This document shows, in pieces, positions 25,443 to 37,200 of a DNA stretch of 64,000 bases. The stretch is taken from positions 1,719,327-1,783,326 of the forward strand of contig NC_020170.2 of the NCBI RefSeq assembly GCF_000224145.3, given 5' to 3'. Each line of letters begins with the position of its first letter. Position 1 is the first letter of the stretch. The notes beneath the pieces were generated by a model, which ran no database searches, was not told the DNA's origin, and saw nothing but the letters and a program-made list of their open reading frames with translations. The stretch comes from Ciona intestinalis. Lineage: Eukaryota; Chordata; Ascidiacea; Phlebobranchia; Cionidae. The position numbers and the translations under genes were made by a program.

Positions 25443-26927
25443 TTACTTTTTATGCTTTCGGTTTGAACCTGGAAAATGTGGGGGAAGAAACTTTCGTCGT
25501 TTTTTCAATTCCTCTTTGACGTTTAATCCATAACACATGTTAAGTGCTGGTCCCCATATTTCGTTATCAGCAAGGTACAATGCTTGAATTACCAAATCAT
25601 GAAGTGCTTTTCCAAGCGATCTAGCGTCTTCATACTCTTTGAGAGCAAAAACTGCAAACTGCTCTCTTCTTGCAAGTGCTAACAGAAGCCGCATCTCGAC
25701 AAGAAGAGAATTGCTGCTATCAGCTTCAAACGCTTCCATCGATATAAACCTCTCATACAGTTGCTTTATTTTTGAGCAGTGGGAATCTTCGCCTTCTAAA
25801 AGCTTAACTAATATACCGTCATCCGCACCGCCGATGTAAATCTGACTTGTGTTGCCCATAACAGTGAGTCGAGGCGATGTGGTTTCAGTGACAACAAACA
25901 GATACATAACATTTTTTGTCGTTTGTGGATTGAAATCGTCTGAAATCGGCTCACACAGTTTCTTAATCAATGTTTTAACTTTCGGGTCAATCCATTTTAG
26001 TTCTGCGGGAAATTCGAAACCCAAATCGTCACAGTCACCGCCTTGAATACCCCATCTTTGCCAAGAGAATTTCGGGTCGTCTCTTAATCTTACAAGGTTT
26101 GTTTCACTGTCTTCTTTCTGGGCGTATGGGTCTTTTTTGACGTACAGAAAATTGGGACAAAAGTCTTCCTTTTCAACAGATGTAGTTACATTTAACACGG
26201 CGGGCAAGTTAGTTATTTCCGCTTTATGTTCATACAGTACAGTTTGTATGTGAGCTTTACGGACTATTCCTTTGCGGAATTGCTTCGGTAAGTCAAAGAA
26301 ATCAAAAGGTTTTGATTCACCGGACTTCGTATTCCACCTGCAACATATACACATCGTACATGTAATTATTAAGAATGAATAATGATATTACACTTATTTT
26401 ATATACTCGAATAACGGGGTAGTGACAGTCGTTATAACACGGGTATTCCGTTTCATATATACCTCTTTTTCGCTTACAATTAAAGTTACTATATGTGTTG
26501 GTGAAATTTTGAGTTAGAGCATTTTCCTTCGAACAAGGTATCGTTTGGTTACAATGCGAGCGGCTTACCACTGAGATATATACAGAAAACCGATAATATT
26601 ATAATATAAGCTGATTAGAGAGTCTTGCCTTATGTTGTATTGCTGTTGTATTAAGTTAACCGCAATTTTCTTTGGTGTTTTTGGTCGGAATGGTGTCAGA
26701 ATATCGGGAGGACTTTTCGCTTCTTTTATCGTTTCTCTCAGGGCGGCCTTTTCGGCAAATTCCATAGAAACTCCGTTTTCTGTTTCGGTTTTCGGCATGT
26801 ACTTAGTAAGGTCTTTGCATTTCAAAATTTCTTCCAATTTACCGTCTTTTTCTTCTTCGCCAAGCTGTCTAATAAAATATATAGCTTTCTTACATTTTGC
26901 GAATAAATTCAATACATCATCGGACAT
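25443..26927 (-). CDS. Unrecognised protein, isoform starting at the proximal exon
   Basis: Exon 1 26927-26629 (ATG at 26925-26927; begins MSDDVLNLFAKCKKAIYFIR; Lys/Glu-rich) joins the long terminal exon 26337-25443 (about 298 residues, stop at 25443-25445). The intron needs either a GC-AG donor (ATAAG|GCAAGA at 26628), which is in phase, or a GT donor at 26568 that adds an uncharged, implausible stretch also in phase. The terminal exon encodes a mixed alpha/beta-like soluble region (DPKFSWQRWGIQGGDCDDLG, MGNTSQIYIGGADDG) followed by a helical region and a basic C-terminus ending KHKK. No signal peptide or membrane segment. I do not recognise the family. There is an in-frame TAA 15 bp before the ATG, so this exon must start a protein. 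Confidence 0.7.
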
Positions 26928-29007
26928 ATTATAACCTACTTAAATCTAAATATTTGCAAAGTATATGTTACATGCGTGCTGTGTGCACATCATTTAATAT
27001 ATTGACATATATAGTAGGGTGGGGTAAGACGGGACACATTTAGCACATAATATTTAAATATTCTGATCGAGTTTTAGGCAGTTAACAAAGGTCTATTGGG
27101 TTTCGTAAGGATACTGTTTTATAATTCTTTGAATGTTCTTTATTTAATACCAAATGGGACGATAAAATCGAATTAGAAGGTGTCCCATCTTCCTCCACCG
27201 TACTATACTAAGCTAAGGTTAGAATAAGATGGTCCATGTTTTTATTCTCTGTTATTTGGTCGTAAAAAAAAACAATACAGAGTCATTAGACCTCATCCTC
27301 ACGAATCTAAAAGAGCGTTGTTTATTTTTAAACAAAATTATGAAAATGTAAATGTAGAATACTGTGTGCTAACGGCTAGAAAATCGGTGAGTTCTATAAC
27401 ACTACCGTTTGTGGTACATCAAATAGAACTATAGTTGTCCAACCATTGAGGCAAACGCGATATGTTTGCGTACCAACGCCCGTCATTTAAAAGCAATTGT
27501 TTTATATAAACTATGACATTTTAATTTCATGAATATTTGCGTATTTAATACAAACTTTAAATATGCGTTGCTTAAAATTACGAAAAGAATAGCGGTTAAG
27601 CAATACATTTATGCGATTTGATTTTTTTAAACTATATTTAACTGTGTTTTCAGAAGTACAAGAAGTTGGATATCTAATTCAATCGGTGTACGAGTGTAAG
27701 AAGATACTGTGTAACCTCAACCGATACGCTGATATAAACATGAAACAAACTGACGCCGAATCACTTTAATACTCCGTCCCTTTACTATATATCATATTAT
27801 AATATGTATTGAACTGTGGTGTAATATGGGATACTCTGGCACATATATTATCCCATATCCCCCGATCATGTTTTAAACAATTAACAACGCTATTTTAAAG
27901 TCGTCAAACTACGGTTATGTAACGTTGTTACTATTTTTGGTTTACTACCAAATGGAACGAGAAAAGAGAATAAAAACACACATCTTACCCCAACCTACTA
28001 TACTTTTTTATGAAGGCAATATTTATCTTATGTGTTTAACAATATGCCCGACACTGTATGCAGAAAGCATACGACCAAGATACAATACAGATGACAATAC
28101 GACGGCCGATCCATTGTATAAATAACAATGATAAAATGACAACTTTAAACTACTCACCTCAGATCGATAGTCATTGTAATGTTATTATTGCCAAACAGTG
28201 CTTCTTCGAATTTTAAAAGAATCGCTTTTTTAATTAACAAGCTTTGCTTCTGTTGTTTATGTAGTTCTAATGCAGCAAGCAGGCGTTCCATGTCGGTCTT
28301 TGGTTCCTTGCGATCTTCTTTTTTGTTAGAATCCTGTATAGCACAGACATTTCGGTATAGTACTGTGGAATACCTTTAGCACATAATATTCTAGTTTCTT
28401 GATCGTGTTTTGTATAATTAACAACGGTCTTTTAAAGCCGTGAAGGTACGGCAACATAATTCTTTAAACCTTCTTAATTTACTTTCAAATGAGACTAGAA
28501 AATGGAATAAAAATCATGTACCATCTTACCACCACCCTACTATATAAATCAGACTACAACTGTGATATGTTCCGTGCATCTTTTCTTTGAAAACGATATC
28601 GAAGATCATATTTATTATTGAAACAACGAACAGAAGAAAAACAAAAACAAATAAACTAGAACTAACAGATAACAGTAAATAAACAGATACACCTGTTAAA
28701 ATTTAAACAATTTACATTTTCCAATCAAACAATTTACATTTTCCAAGCTTACCTCATTTTCGTCATTTTCTTCTTCGTCGTCTTCTTCTGAATCTTCTGA
28801 ATCTTTTTCACTGTTGCTCTCAGAACTCTCATCTCCATCTTTATCCCGAGATTTCTCATTCACTTCATTGACAATTGAAGATTGAATTCCCTCCCGAAGT
28901 CGTTCCCCGATAATCAAAAGATGTTTGTACATGCTAACCAACGACGGTTCGCAGCTTTCCGTTTCCTCCATGCTTAAAATATCTTTCAACAAACTAGAAT
29001 TCGACAT
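25443..29007 (-). CDS. Unrecognised protein, isoform starting at the distal exons
   Basis: Exons 29007-28753 (ATG at 29005-29007) and 28333-28158 (ends ...NNNITMTIDL plus AG) splice in phase 2 to the same terminal exon, 26337-25443. The junction codon is AGG, the same Arg as from the proximal exon, giving ...R-WNTKSGES. The N-terminus is helical (SLVSMYKHLLIIGERLREG), followed by a long acidic/Ser tract (about 40 residues of D, E, S, N), then a helix rich in Lys, Leu and Gln (LLAALELHKQQKQSLLIKKA). Alternative reading: 28158-29007 could be a separate short gene whose further exons I cannot see. Function unknown. Confidence 0.5.
26400..26570 (-). mobile_element. SINE fragments
   Basis: Contains acagtcgttataacacgggt followed by attccgtttcatatatacct and a distal head-like block near 26548-26575. 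The centre is lost. It lies within the intron of the unrecognised gene. Confidence 0.5.
27011..27207 (+). mobile_element. MITE, near full length
   Basis: Starts atagtagggtggggtaagac and ends atcttcctccaccgtactat. Body shares atcgagttttaggcagttaa and the gatactgttttataattctt block with other copies. Confidence 0.85.
27208..27390 (-). mobile_element. Degenerate MITE directly beside another copy
   Basis: Contains gaataagatggtccatg, tttggtcgtaaaaaaaaaca and cctcatcctcacgaatctaa in reverse order of the family. Both ends eroded. Confidence 0.6.
27812..28003 (+). mobile_element. MITE, diverged
   Basis: Starts aactgtggtgtaatatggga and ends tcttaccccaacctactata. Carries atcatgttttaaacaattaa and tttggtttactaccaaatgg. 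Confidence 0.8.
28356..28544 (+). mobile_element. MITE, diverged
   Basis: Starts tatagtactgtggaatacct and ends cttaccaccaccctactata. It lies directly beside the exon ending at 28333, so the inserted element abuts an acceptor region. Confidence 0.8.
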
Positions 29008-30468
29008 TTTGGTGCAAAATTCAACCACAGAACGCCGAAAATGAATCTATATGATAAAAGTACAAATATGATGCCAATATAAAAATGGCAAAAAAGCTGC
29101 CATGTTAAAAAGAAAAACGCTTCAATAAATTGGTTGTTCGTAATTGCTTCCTTTGCTTAACTATTTAATTTCGAAAATTTAACAGCATAAAAGCCCCTGT
29201 GTATTCCCTATATATGACCTGCATGCGTTTGGCCGGTAGCCACTGGTCTGTAATTTAAGTACTTCCAAGCCCAGAAAAATACACTTTCCTAGTCGATACT
29301 GTTCTAGACGAAAGATATTACCGCTTTAATACACTTAAGCTCATACTCACTGTTGACTGTCAACACAAAACCTCCCAGTTTCCAACTAAAATTGTAGAAA
29401 AGTTCCGAAACAAGATCAATACAAAGTTAAATCCGAGCCGCTCTTTGTGTAGTAACAAAGACTTATGACAACACAAAGCTTCGCCAGGCTTTGAATGGAA
29501 ACCATAGGAACCACGGAAGATGTAATTTAATTAAACTAAACTTAACAGGACTTTGGTCGTAAGATTTTAAAAAGTTAACATTTAACTGGAAATAGTTTAA
29601 TCTTGTTTGTTTAACAGAGAGCTCGTTTACCTTCTGTAAAGCTGCGCAAGTTCAACTCATACTTAACAAACAATTTGTTTAAACAAGCTCTTCGTTTTAT
29701 TGTATCCAAATATCGGGCTGTATTGACATTTTTTTAAATCACAACTAATTTGTAGCCCTGTTTTTGCAGGGCCGCTGTAGAAATTAAAGTAAATTGACAA
29801 TGTAGGCTTGAATTTCTATTATCGCACTTTCTGTTGTGATTTTGCGACGTTAAATCTGTTCACTATAACAAAAAGAAGTCACAACAAACGAAATGCTAGG
29901 CGTTCGTAGCAAGAAAAGTTGTTTCGATTGCGTAGGAAACTGCATTAGCCACGGGACAACGTAGTAATGATACTAATGTACCAAGCTCGTTTTTTTGTAT
30001 TCTTCCAAACTTCATCTTTAGTTCTTGACTGTTGAAATAAATCAATAAATCTGCGTTATGCAAAGTCTACCTATGTGTTAAGAGCCTGTAGTGATTAAGA
30101 AACAGCTTTCCTAAAAGCGATTACAAAAGTAAGGTCTTCAGCGTTTGGACTTTGGGGTCGAGCAGAGAACGAAATACACGCATCTCTGAACATGCGATTG
30201 CAGGTTGAAACGCGGCACACCAAAACATTACGCCACGACGTTCCTACGTCAGGTTTTCGATGCTTTTTAAAAAAATTCAGAATTAAAACAATTTGTTATT
30301 CGATTTTTACCACATGTGTTTGATGCAATGCAGATTTAGATTGGTCTTGTTACTTTATCACGTTGTTAATATACCAACACGCAATGTCAGCAAAAACCAA
30401 AACGTGTATTACAAAAAAATCTAGAATCGGAGTCGAAAATATATAAATTATTTGGGTAAAAACACAGG
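29008..30468. other. Intergenic region upstream of the unrecognised gene and downstream of TRMU
   Basis: About 1.4 kb. No conserved coding exon, no member of the SINE or MITE families, and no RNA gene that I can recognise. Presumed promoter for the leftward gene starting at 29007 and 3' flank of TRMU. Confidence 0.5.
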
Positions 30469-33400
30469 TCAACTTTGATCTTGTAAAACTTGTGACTGCT
30501 TAAAAGACTTTATCTGCTTATTATAATTATCTAACTGTTGTGTTGTATCTGCACTTGAGAACGCAGCAACTTCAGGGCCATATGTATCTAACATTCGAAG
30601 CCATAAGTCACAGTTGTCTCTAAAAGTGTCGAAAACGATTTTATCTTGTGATTGTGATTCATACATGGAAGGCCCCACATCATCTATTTGTGCACCACCT
30701 AAACATTCGTCTTCTGTATATAACACAGCATCCTGTAATATAACAGTCAACAGAGTGATTTATATGCAAAATTAAATTATAGTACAGTGAATGAATGTAC
30801 CTTGTTATGTACGCATGGTGGGAAAAAGACAGTCAATGCAAAATGATTGGTCTGTTTTATATATCTGGTGCTAATGAGTTACTACATATGTAACTTGCTG
30901 TGTGTGTGATTGTTTTTAGGTATGGCTGACAATTTGGAATACTTATTAGTAAGCATTGTGTTGAAGCAAACACTGTTAAACTTTAAGTTATTGCTCTAAG
31001 AACATACTCATATGTTATTGTACATAGACCTAGGTAGGGTACCTGTCCAACTGTCATAGCTCTTAATGGATGTTGTAAGATAATTAGTAATCTTTCATTT
31101 TCCAGTTGGTGAACTGTGCAGGGTACTGTAGAAAGAGAATTATTTGAATTTAAACTGTAAATGTTAATTATTTATCCTTGCATGGCATAGCCATTTCAGA
31201 AGTTATTTGTTTTCATGTTTTTAGGCAACTCATTAGTGACCACAGAGTTGGAGCAGTTAATATTACATGCAAGCCCAATTTCTATATAAAACTTATTTGA
31301 ATTAAAAATTAAACAGACCAAGTGAGTTTCTATGGCAGAAACGAAAGTAGCAGTTGAGGGGTTTTCCCTCTCTTAGCAAAGCTGGCTCTCCTGCTATCCA
31401 GTGTGCTGGTCCAGACACTAAACTCTTTCTGTACAGGGCAGGGTGGTTTAAGCCTGGTACCTTTAATATAAATGCAAACTAATTAATAATTTAAAAGTAA
31501 ATTTTGTTAAAAGCAAAACTGTATATGAAAATACAAAATACCATGAATTTTTTGGGGCAAACAATTTATAATAATTTAAAAATATTAATAAAAATATGAG
31601 ATAAATACAATTTTATGTAATTAAAGCATTATATTATAATCTTACCACTAATACATTTCCATCCTTTGAATTTCTATGCAAAACAGCGTATGAGATACGT
31701 AGACCACCTATTAAGGAACGCTGACCAACTGTATACGAGAAGTAACCATCGTGGTTTCCAATCACATTACCAGTTTCGTAGCAAATAAACTGACCCGGTT
31801 TTGGCGAAATGTAATTCTGTTTAAAAAAATCTTAAAGTGAGAATAGAAATGTGTTTTAATAAAAAAAATTCATTATTTATATGATATACCTATATTAGTT
31901 AATATAAAGTAAACATAGCAAAAATCCAAAACATCTGTTTTATAACATTTAATAATTTTAGACTTTATCTCAAATGTAAATTAACTGTGTTTTGTCATGC
32001 ATGTTGGATTTTTTTGCGCCTAGAATTTGAAACATTCTTGATTTCTTGTTTAGTGAACCAAATTAAGAAGACGTTTTTTTTGTCTCAATAAACTGCTTAG
32101 AACTAACCTTAATAAAATTTGAGAATTCCCTTCTTCCAATGAAACAAATACCAGCACTCTCCTTTCTTTTAAGCACAAATGAGATTTCTGAAGCTGCTGC
32201 AATTTCCTTTACTTTTGATTTGAAAATCCCACCAAGAGGAAAATAGGAACGAAGCAAGGCAGTTCTATCAACCTAGAAGTGATGTAATAAACAATATAAA
32301 ATAAACAGTAGTATAGTGGGGTGGGGGAAGATGGGACACCTTTAGCACAAAATATATAAATATCCTGGTCGTGTTTTAAACAATTAACAATGGTCTATAG
32401 GAGTCGTGAGGATACCATTGTATAATTCCTTGAATGTTCTTTGTTTATTACCAAAATGTACGAGAAAATAGAATGAAAAGGTGTCCCATCTTCTCCCATC
32501 CTACTATACTATGAAAACAAACCTAATTACCTAAATTATAGACATCCAGCAAAACAATAATTCAGGTCTAAATATTAAAATTTTTAATTGCTTACTTTGT
32601 GTAAAAAGAAAGTTTGATCTTTGAAAGGGTCCACAGCTTTCAACAATCTTTGTTCTGTGAGTTATGCTTAAAAGTTAAAAGAAATAAAACAATTTGGTGT
32701 ATTTATTTAATAGGAGCAAACAGAGAAAGACATATTTATAAATAAAGGTATACCCATATAACTGACATTTGTTTATTCTTAATAAAAAACACATTTGAAT
32801 GAATGAATGTAACCTACTTTATCCTCAATGGCCATTTGTAATTGGTATAATACAGGTGTTCTGTTTCATACACCTTATGCCAGCCTACGAGATTACGAGT
32901 ATGTTACTTTGTGGGTGATATAACATGGGGTCCCCTACTTCAAAATCTGGTACCCCTTAAAGTACTATGCCCAATGTAACTTTGCTGTTGATAAAATTTG
33001 AATTTGGACAACTGTAATTGACCACTGGTTTAAAGCTATCGCATTTTAGTGCTGAGCTAAACATACACTCACACTGGTAGCAGCATTAAGCATGGAACCT
33101 GATGTCCTACAATGTATGTAATCGCTTTAAATAGTAAGCAACAGAGCCTGGCATTATACTTCACAACCACAAAAACGATATACAGAAAAGTCATATTGCA
33201 CCTGCAGTATGGGGAACTTTTGCGGTTAAAACTCGATCATTAAGTGTTGTTCTGGCATAATGTCCAGTTGCTATGACAACATTGCCAAACATTGAGGAGC
33301 ACTTGTTATGAAATGCTGAAAACTTGACAAGCTGGTTGCATAGAATGTCTGGGTTTGGGGTATTTCCCATTTCATACTGGTCCACCATTGGCATAAACAC

Positions 33401-33827
33401 ATTAGTCCAATATTCCTTGACTAGATTTACCTGATTATAAAAATTTAATGTGTTGGTTATATTTTAAGCATAACTCTATATGAAAAATAGAGTCGAAGTA
33501 ACTATAATACAAAAGCGATTTTTTATACAATAAGGTTACACACATGTTCAAGGTGTTTAAATATATTTTTAATCACTAAATCAACCTAGAAGCAAAATAA
33601 AAAATTAAATCAAAGCATGTTCTGACCTCATAGAATGGTATATCCAATGCTCTACACACACGAGTTGCATAAGTTGCATCTTCTTGTACACTACACTGCC
33701 CAACTTCATCTTCCAGGTCCCAGTTTCTCATAAAAACTCCCACCACATTTAATCCTCTTCTTTTTAACAGCAGAGCAGCAACAGCACTGTCAACTCCCCC
33801 AGATATCGCACATATTACTTTACTCAT
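30469..33827 (-). CDS. TRMU: Mitochondrial tRNA-specific 2-thiouridylase 1 (MTU1/TRMU)
   Basis: Adenylates and then thiolates U34 of mitochondrial tRNAs for Lys, Glu and Gln, using sulfur relayed by persulfide carriers. Exons: 33827-33627, 33430-33202, 32654-32596, 32272-32108, 31816-31646, 31460-31319, 31125-31043, 30732-30469. All phases agree, giving about 437 residues (human about 421). The N-terminal PP-loop is [15 protein letters not shown]. The first catalytic Cys lies in [16 protein letters not shown], the second in [13 protein letters not shown], as in bacterial MnmA. Next come the central domain ([15 protein letters not shown]) and the C-terminal beta-barrel ([37 protein letters not shown]). 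The C-terminus extends past the barrel with no recognised motif. No clear presequence is seen before the PP-loop, which begins near residue 6, so an upstream exon or internal targeting is possible. Two introns contain SINEs and one a MITE. Confidence 0.95.
30788..31015 (-). mobile_element. SINE, diverged, reverse orientation
   Basis: Starts at the tail (gaatgaatgtaccttgttat) and contains aggtatggctgacaatttgg and ttgctctaagaacatactca. It lies in the last TRMU intron. Confidence 0.65.
31185..31262 (-). mobile_element. SINE fragment
   Basis: Contains aggcaactcattagtgacca and cagagttggagcagtta, the SINE body motif. TRMU intron. Confidence 0.5.
32312..32509 (+). mobile_element. MITE, near full length (TRMU intron)
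   Basis: Starts tatagtggggtgggggaaga and ends tcttctcccatcctactata, flanked by TA. Body carries tcgtgttttaaacaattaac and gtctataggagtcgtgagga. Confidence 0.88.
32795..33105 (-). mobile_element. SINE, reverse orientation (TRMU intron)
   Basis: Reads gaatgaatgtaacctacttt, then tgttctgtttcatacacctt and atgccagcctacgagattac, and ends around tggtagcagcattaagcatg. A foreign insertion appears to sit inside it near 32930. Confidence 0.7.
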
Positions 33828-34233
33828 TTAAATAACTATATCGTTATGGACTGAGAACAAAAAACACAGTTCTGAAACTAAAAACATGACCCATGCTGCT
33901 TTTGTATTTTACCGCTTCGGGTTTGATGCTAAATTAGGTAACTGCTTCACTACGTGCAGAAAACAAAATGTCCCCGGCGTAAAATGTAAAATATTCTTAA
34001 TATTAGATTTTTAAAAAATTAATAACACAACTGTTTAAAATAAAAATTTATGGAACGAAGCATTTTTCATTTTCAGAAAAAGTCACTCAAAACTACCCGA
34101 AAATGGTCCCTGCTAGGGTTTCTCTTGCCTCTACTTTATATTAGAATTACTTTGGTGGTGTATATATACCGCGGTTTTTTATTGATTCGTCAGTACTTTA
34201 GTACTGCGTCGATTTCGGTTGTTTCTATTAGTT
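33828..34233. promoter_or_regulatory. Divergent promoter between TRMU and RBSN
   Basis: 406 bp separate the two start codons, which point in opposite directions. The sequence is AT-rich with a possible TATA-like tatatata at 34160-34167 on the RBSN side. Shared regulation is an inference from spacing alone. Confidence 0.55.
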
Positions 34234-37200
34234 ATGGGTACAGTTAAAGAAGGTTTTCTGTGTCCAATTTGTGTTCAAGATTTGGGTTCGTTTCATGGAT
34301 TACAAAAACATTTCGAAAGCGCACATACAGCGGAGGATCGAGCGGTTTTGGATCAAATTAAAGGTGAGGTTAATTGACATTTTTTTACCAATGCAATGTT
34401 GCACTTTAACCGTTAAATTATTAAGAATGCTAAAATTTACGACCCTGCTTGAAATATTATGTTGTTGATAAATGCTTTCGTTTCAGAGGTTTTTTAGATA
34501 TAGTAGGATGATGGGACACCTATTCATTCTATTTTCTTGTCCCATTTAGTGGTACTAGTAAACAAAGAACATTCAAAGAATAATTAAACCGTATCCTTAT
34601 GACTGTTGTTTATTGTTTAAAACACGATCAGGATAAGGTGTCATAACTTCCCCACCCTACTATAACATTTTTTAGAAATATGATACTAAAATATAAGAAT
34701 TTACCAACAAAAGCATACAAGTTTATGAAAAACAAATGCTTTCAATTTCCTATTTTAATAGGTCTTTTCAGCAAGGCAAAAGTTAGATTATTAAAAAAAG
34801 ATGAAATAACCAACCATGAAGTTGCTTTGTCATCAAATCATTCAATGCAACAACATGCTGGTCCAGTGTGGGAGTCACAAGACATAGGTATCTTTACGTT
34901 GAGTCAACCACTTTTTGTTTATAAGGTTTATATGCAAATTAGTTTGTTTGTAGCAGTAAGTTTGTAGATTCAGTTTAACAATTTCTTGTAGTGTTTCATT
35001 TTACATGATATGATTGCATTTCACATCAAACATAAAATGTGTGTCAGAACAGCGTGTTTCTGTTTAAAATCTGTAGTGATATATATATATAATTGGTAAC
35101 ATTATATATATATATATATCAAGGATGAACTGGCTAACTCTTGATTATATTCCCTTCCGTAGGATCTTACTCATATAGATTAGAACATATATAGGGTCTT
35201 ACCCATATAGAATAAATAAACACTTTAAAACGCTTACCTATCCAAAGTAAGTGATCAAGGTAAAACCAAAGTAGCATATGGCACATTTTTTCAAAAGTGT
35301 CTTTTTTTTGGCAATGTTTGAGCAAAACTTAAAAATGTGACTTAGATAGTTTTGTTTTACCTCAACGATGCGCATTTTCAAATTTCAGGCCAAACTCGAA
35401 ACCACACAAGCAACTTTAAAAAGATCAGGGATGCTCGAATTGATAGATTTGTTATCGAATCAAACAAGGTTTTAATTCGGCTTGATAAGGTAGGTAACGT
35501 AGGTTTACATAGAAATTTGTACTAAATAAGCTATGGGTTTACAATGTAATTAATGTATTAAAGCCGCATTTTTAATTTATTTTTTCAATTTTTCAGCTTC
35601 TTTGCCAAGTTATGAAAACTAAAAGAAAAAACACAAAAGGTTAGTTTAAAAATTTAATATAATGATGGTGGATGGTACTGATAACTGGTAGTCTGTACTC
35701 TGTATATAATTTCTACTTTGTATTTGTCTTAAATTGACAATCTGATGCAGACCAGTGTATAAATAAATGTAACTTACTTTATCCCCATGTGGCCGAAAAC
35801 GGCAGTCATTATAACACGGGTGTTAATACACCTCGTGCCAGCCTAAGAGTTACCATGTATGTTACTTTGTTATAATTGAACATGTTCCACATAAGTGTTA
35901 GATTAGCATTGATAGCACAACTAGTATGGCAAAGCAAAAACAATAATATATATTTAACGTTATTTTTAAAAACAACTTACCTTTTAAAACACATGTTTAG
36001 AATTTGAACAAACGTTGGTGCCATGGGTGCGTGATGTTGACGTACCATATTGCCCCACATGTGGTGATCGGTTTAACGTTGCGAGAAGACGCCATCATTG
36101 TAGGTTGTGTGGGTCTATCATGTGCACTAAATGTTCTTTGTTCGTTCAACTAGAGTTGGCAGGTAAGTGGAAATACTGGAAATATTCTTGGATCTTTTTT
36201 GGGATTTATTTTTTTCTCCATACAGTGTAATATTTGTATTTCTGTTTTGTACAAGCAAAAACAGATTATAAAAGATGTTGCATAATAGTATGCGCCTACT
36301 TAATGACGTTTAAGGCTCTTCGTTTAAAAAAATCAATTATTAGTAATTGGTACCTACTTATTTTTTTTTTTTTTTTAAATCAATTATTAGTAATTGGTAC
36401 CTACTTATAGAGTATCCAGTAATAGTTTTGTAAGTGTTTGGTTGAGCCATTATATCAAGCAAATAAAGAAACAAACTAATTTCATTAAAAGCATGAATTG
36501 TTTATTATATTAGTCACATAAAACTAAAAACAGTGATAAATAACTTCATTTTGGGGTTGCTAGACTGTATATTATATTAAGGGTAATGCGGCAACTATTT
36601 TAAATATAACTCTTTTTTGTAATTGGATAAAGTGTAGTCCAATGTGTTCTATAAACATTTCTTAATAAATGTTTTGTATATTATTTAGTAAAGAAGGCGG
36701 GAAATAATTTTTGTCCAAATTAATTTAAACTATATAGAATCTATTTCAGATCAATTGGTGGAAAGCTTAAGGAAAGTACCTGGTATGCGTAAAAGAACAC
36801 AATCAGATTTGAACCTGTCTCGTAGCGCATCGATGAGCTCATCTCAAGACGAGGAGATCAGTTTACGTTGTTGTCATGATTGCTATGTTGTGCTAATGAA
36901 GAGAAAAGACAGATTGGAACAAGACAAAAATATGCCCTTGTTAGTTCTTCTTTATGAGGTATGGGCAATTATATTTTATTGGGAGTAAAATTTTCTAACT
37001 ATATTACATCTATTTTAATCGGGTGTTATTAAAATGAACCAACTCTGGACTAGATTCGAGGTCGCTTGGTGTGCCTTGGGGTAAAACCTCAACGGTATCG
37101 GTATAGCATTGAATGTAGTCACAAAAACTTCCAAGTTCTTAACTGTTAGTAGTAGACTTAACACCCATTTGTAAATATTTATTCCTAAGAACCATAAGTA

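Noticed and set aside
25639..26046. Plus-strand open frames opposite the long exon of the unrecognised gene
   Set aside because: They are antisense shadows of a 298-residue exon that has codon-like composition and proper splice boundaries on the minus strand.
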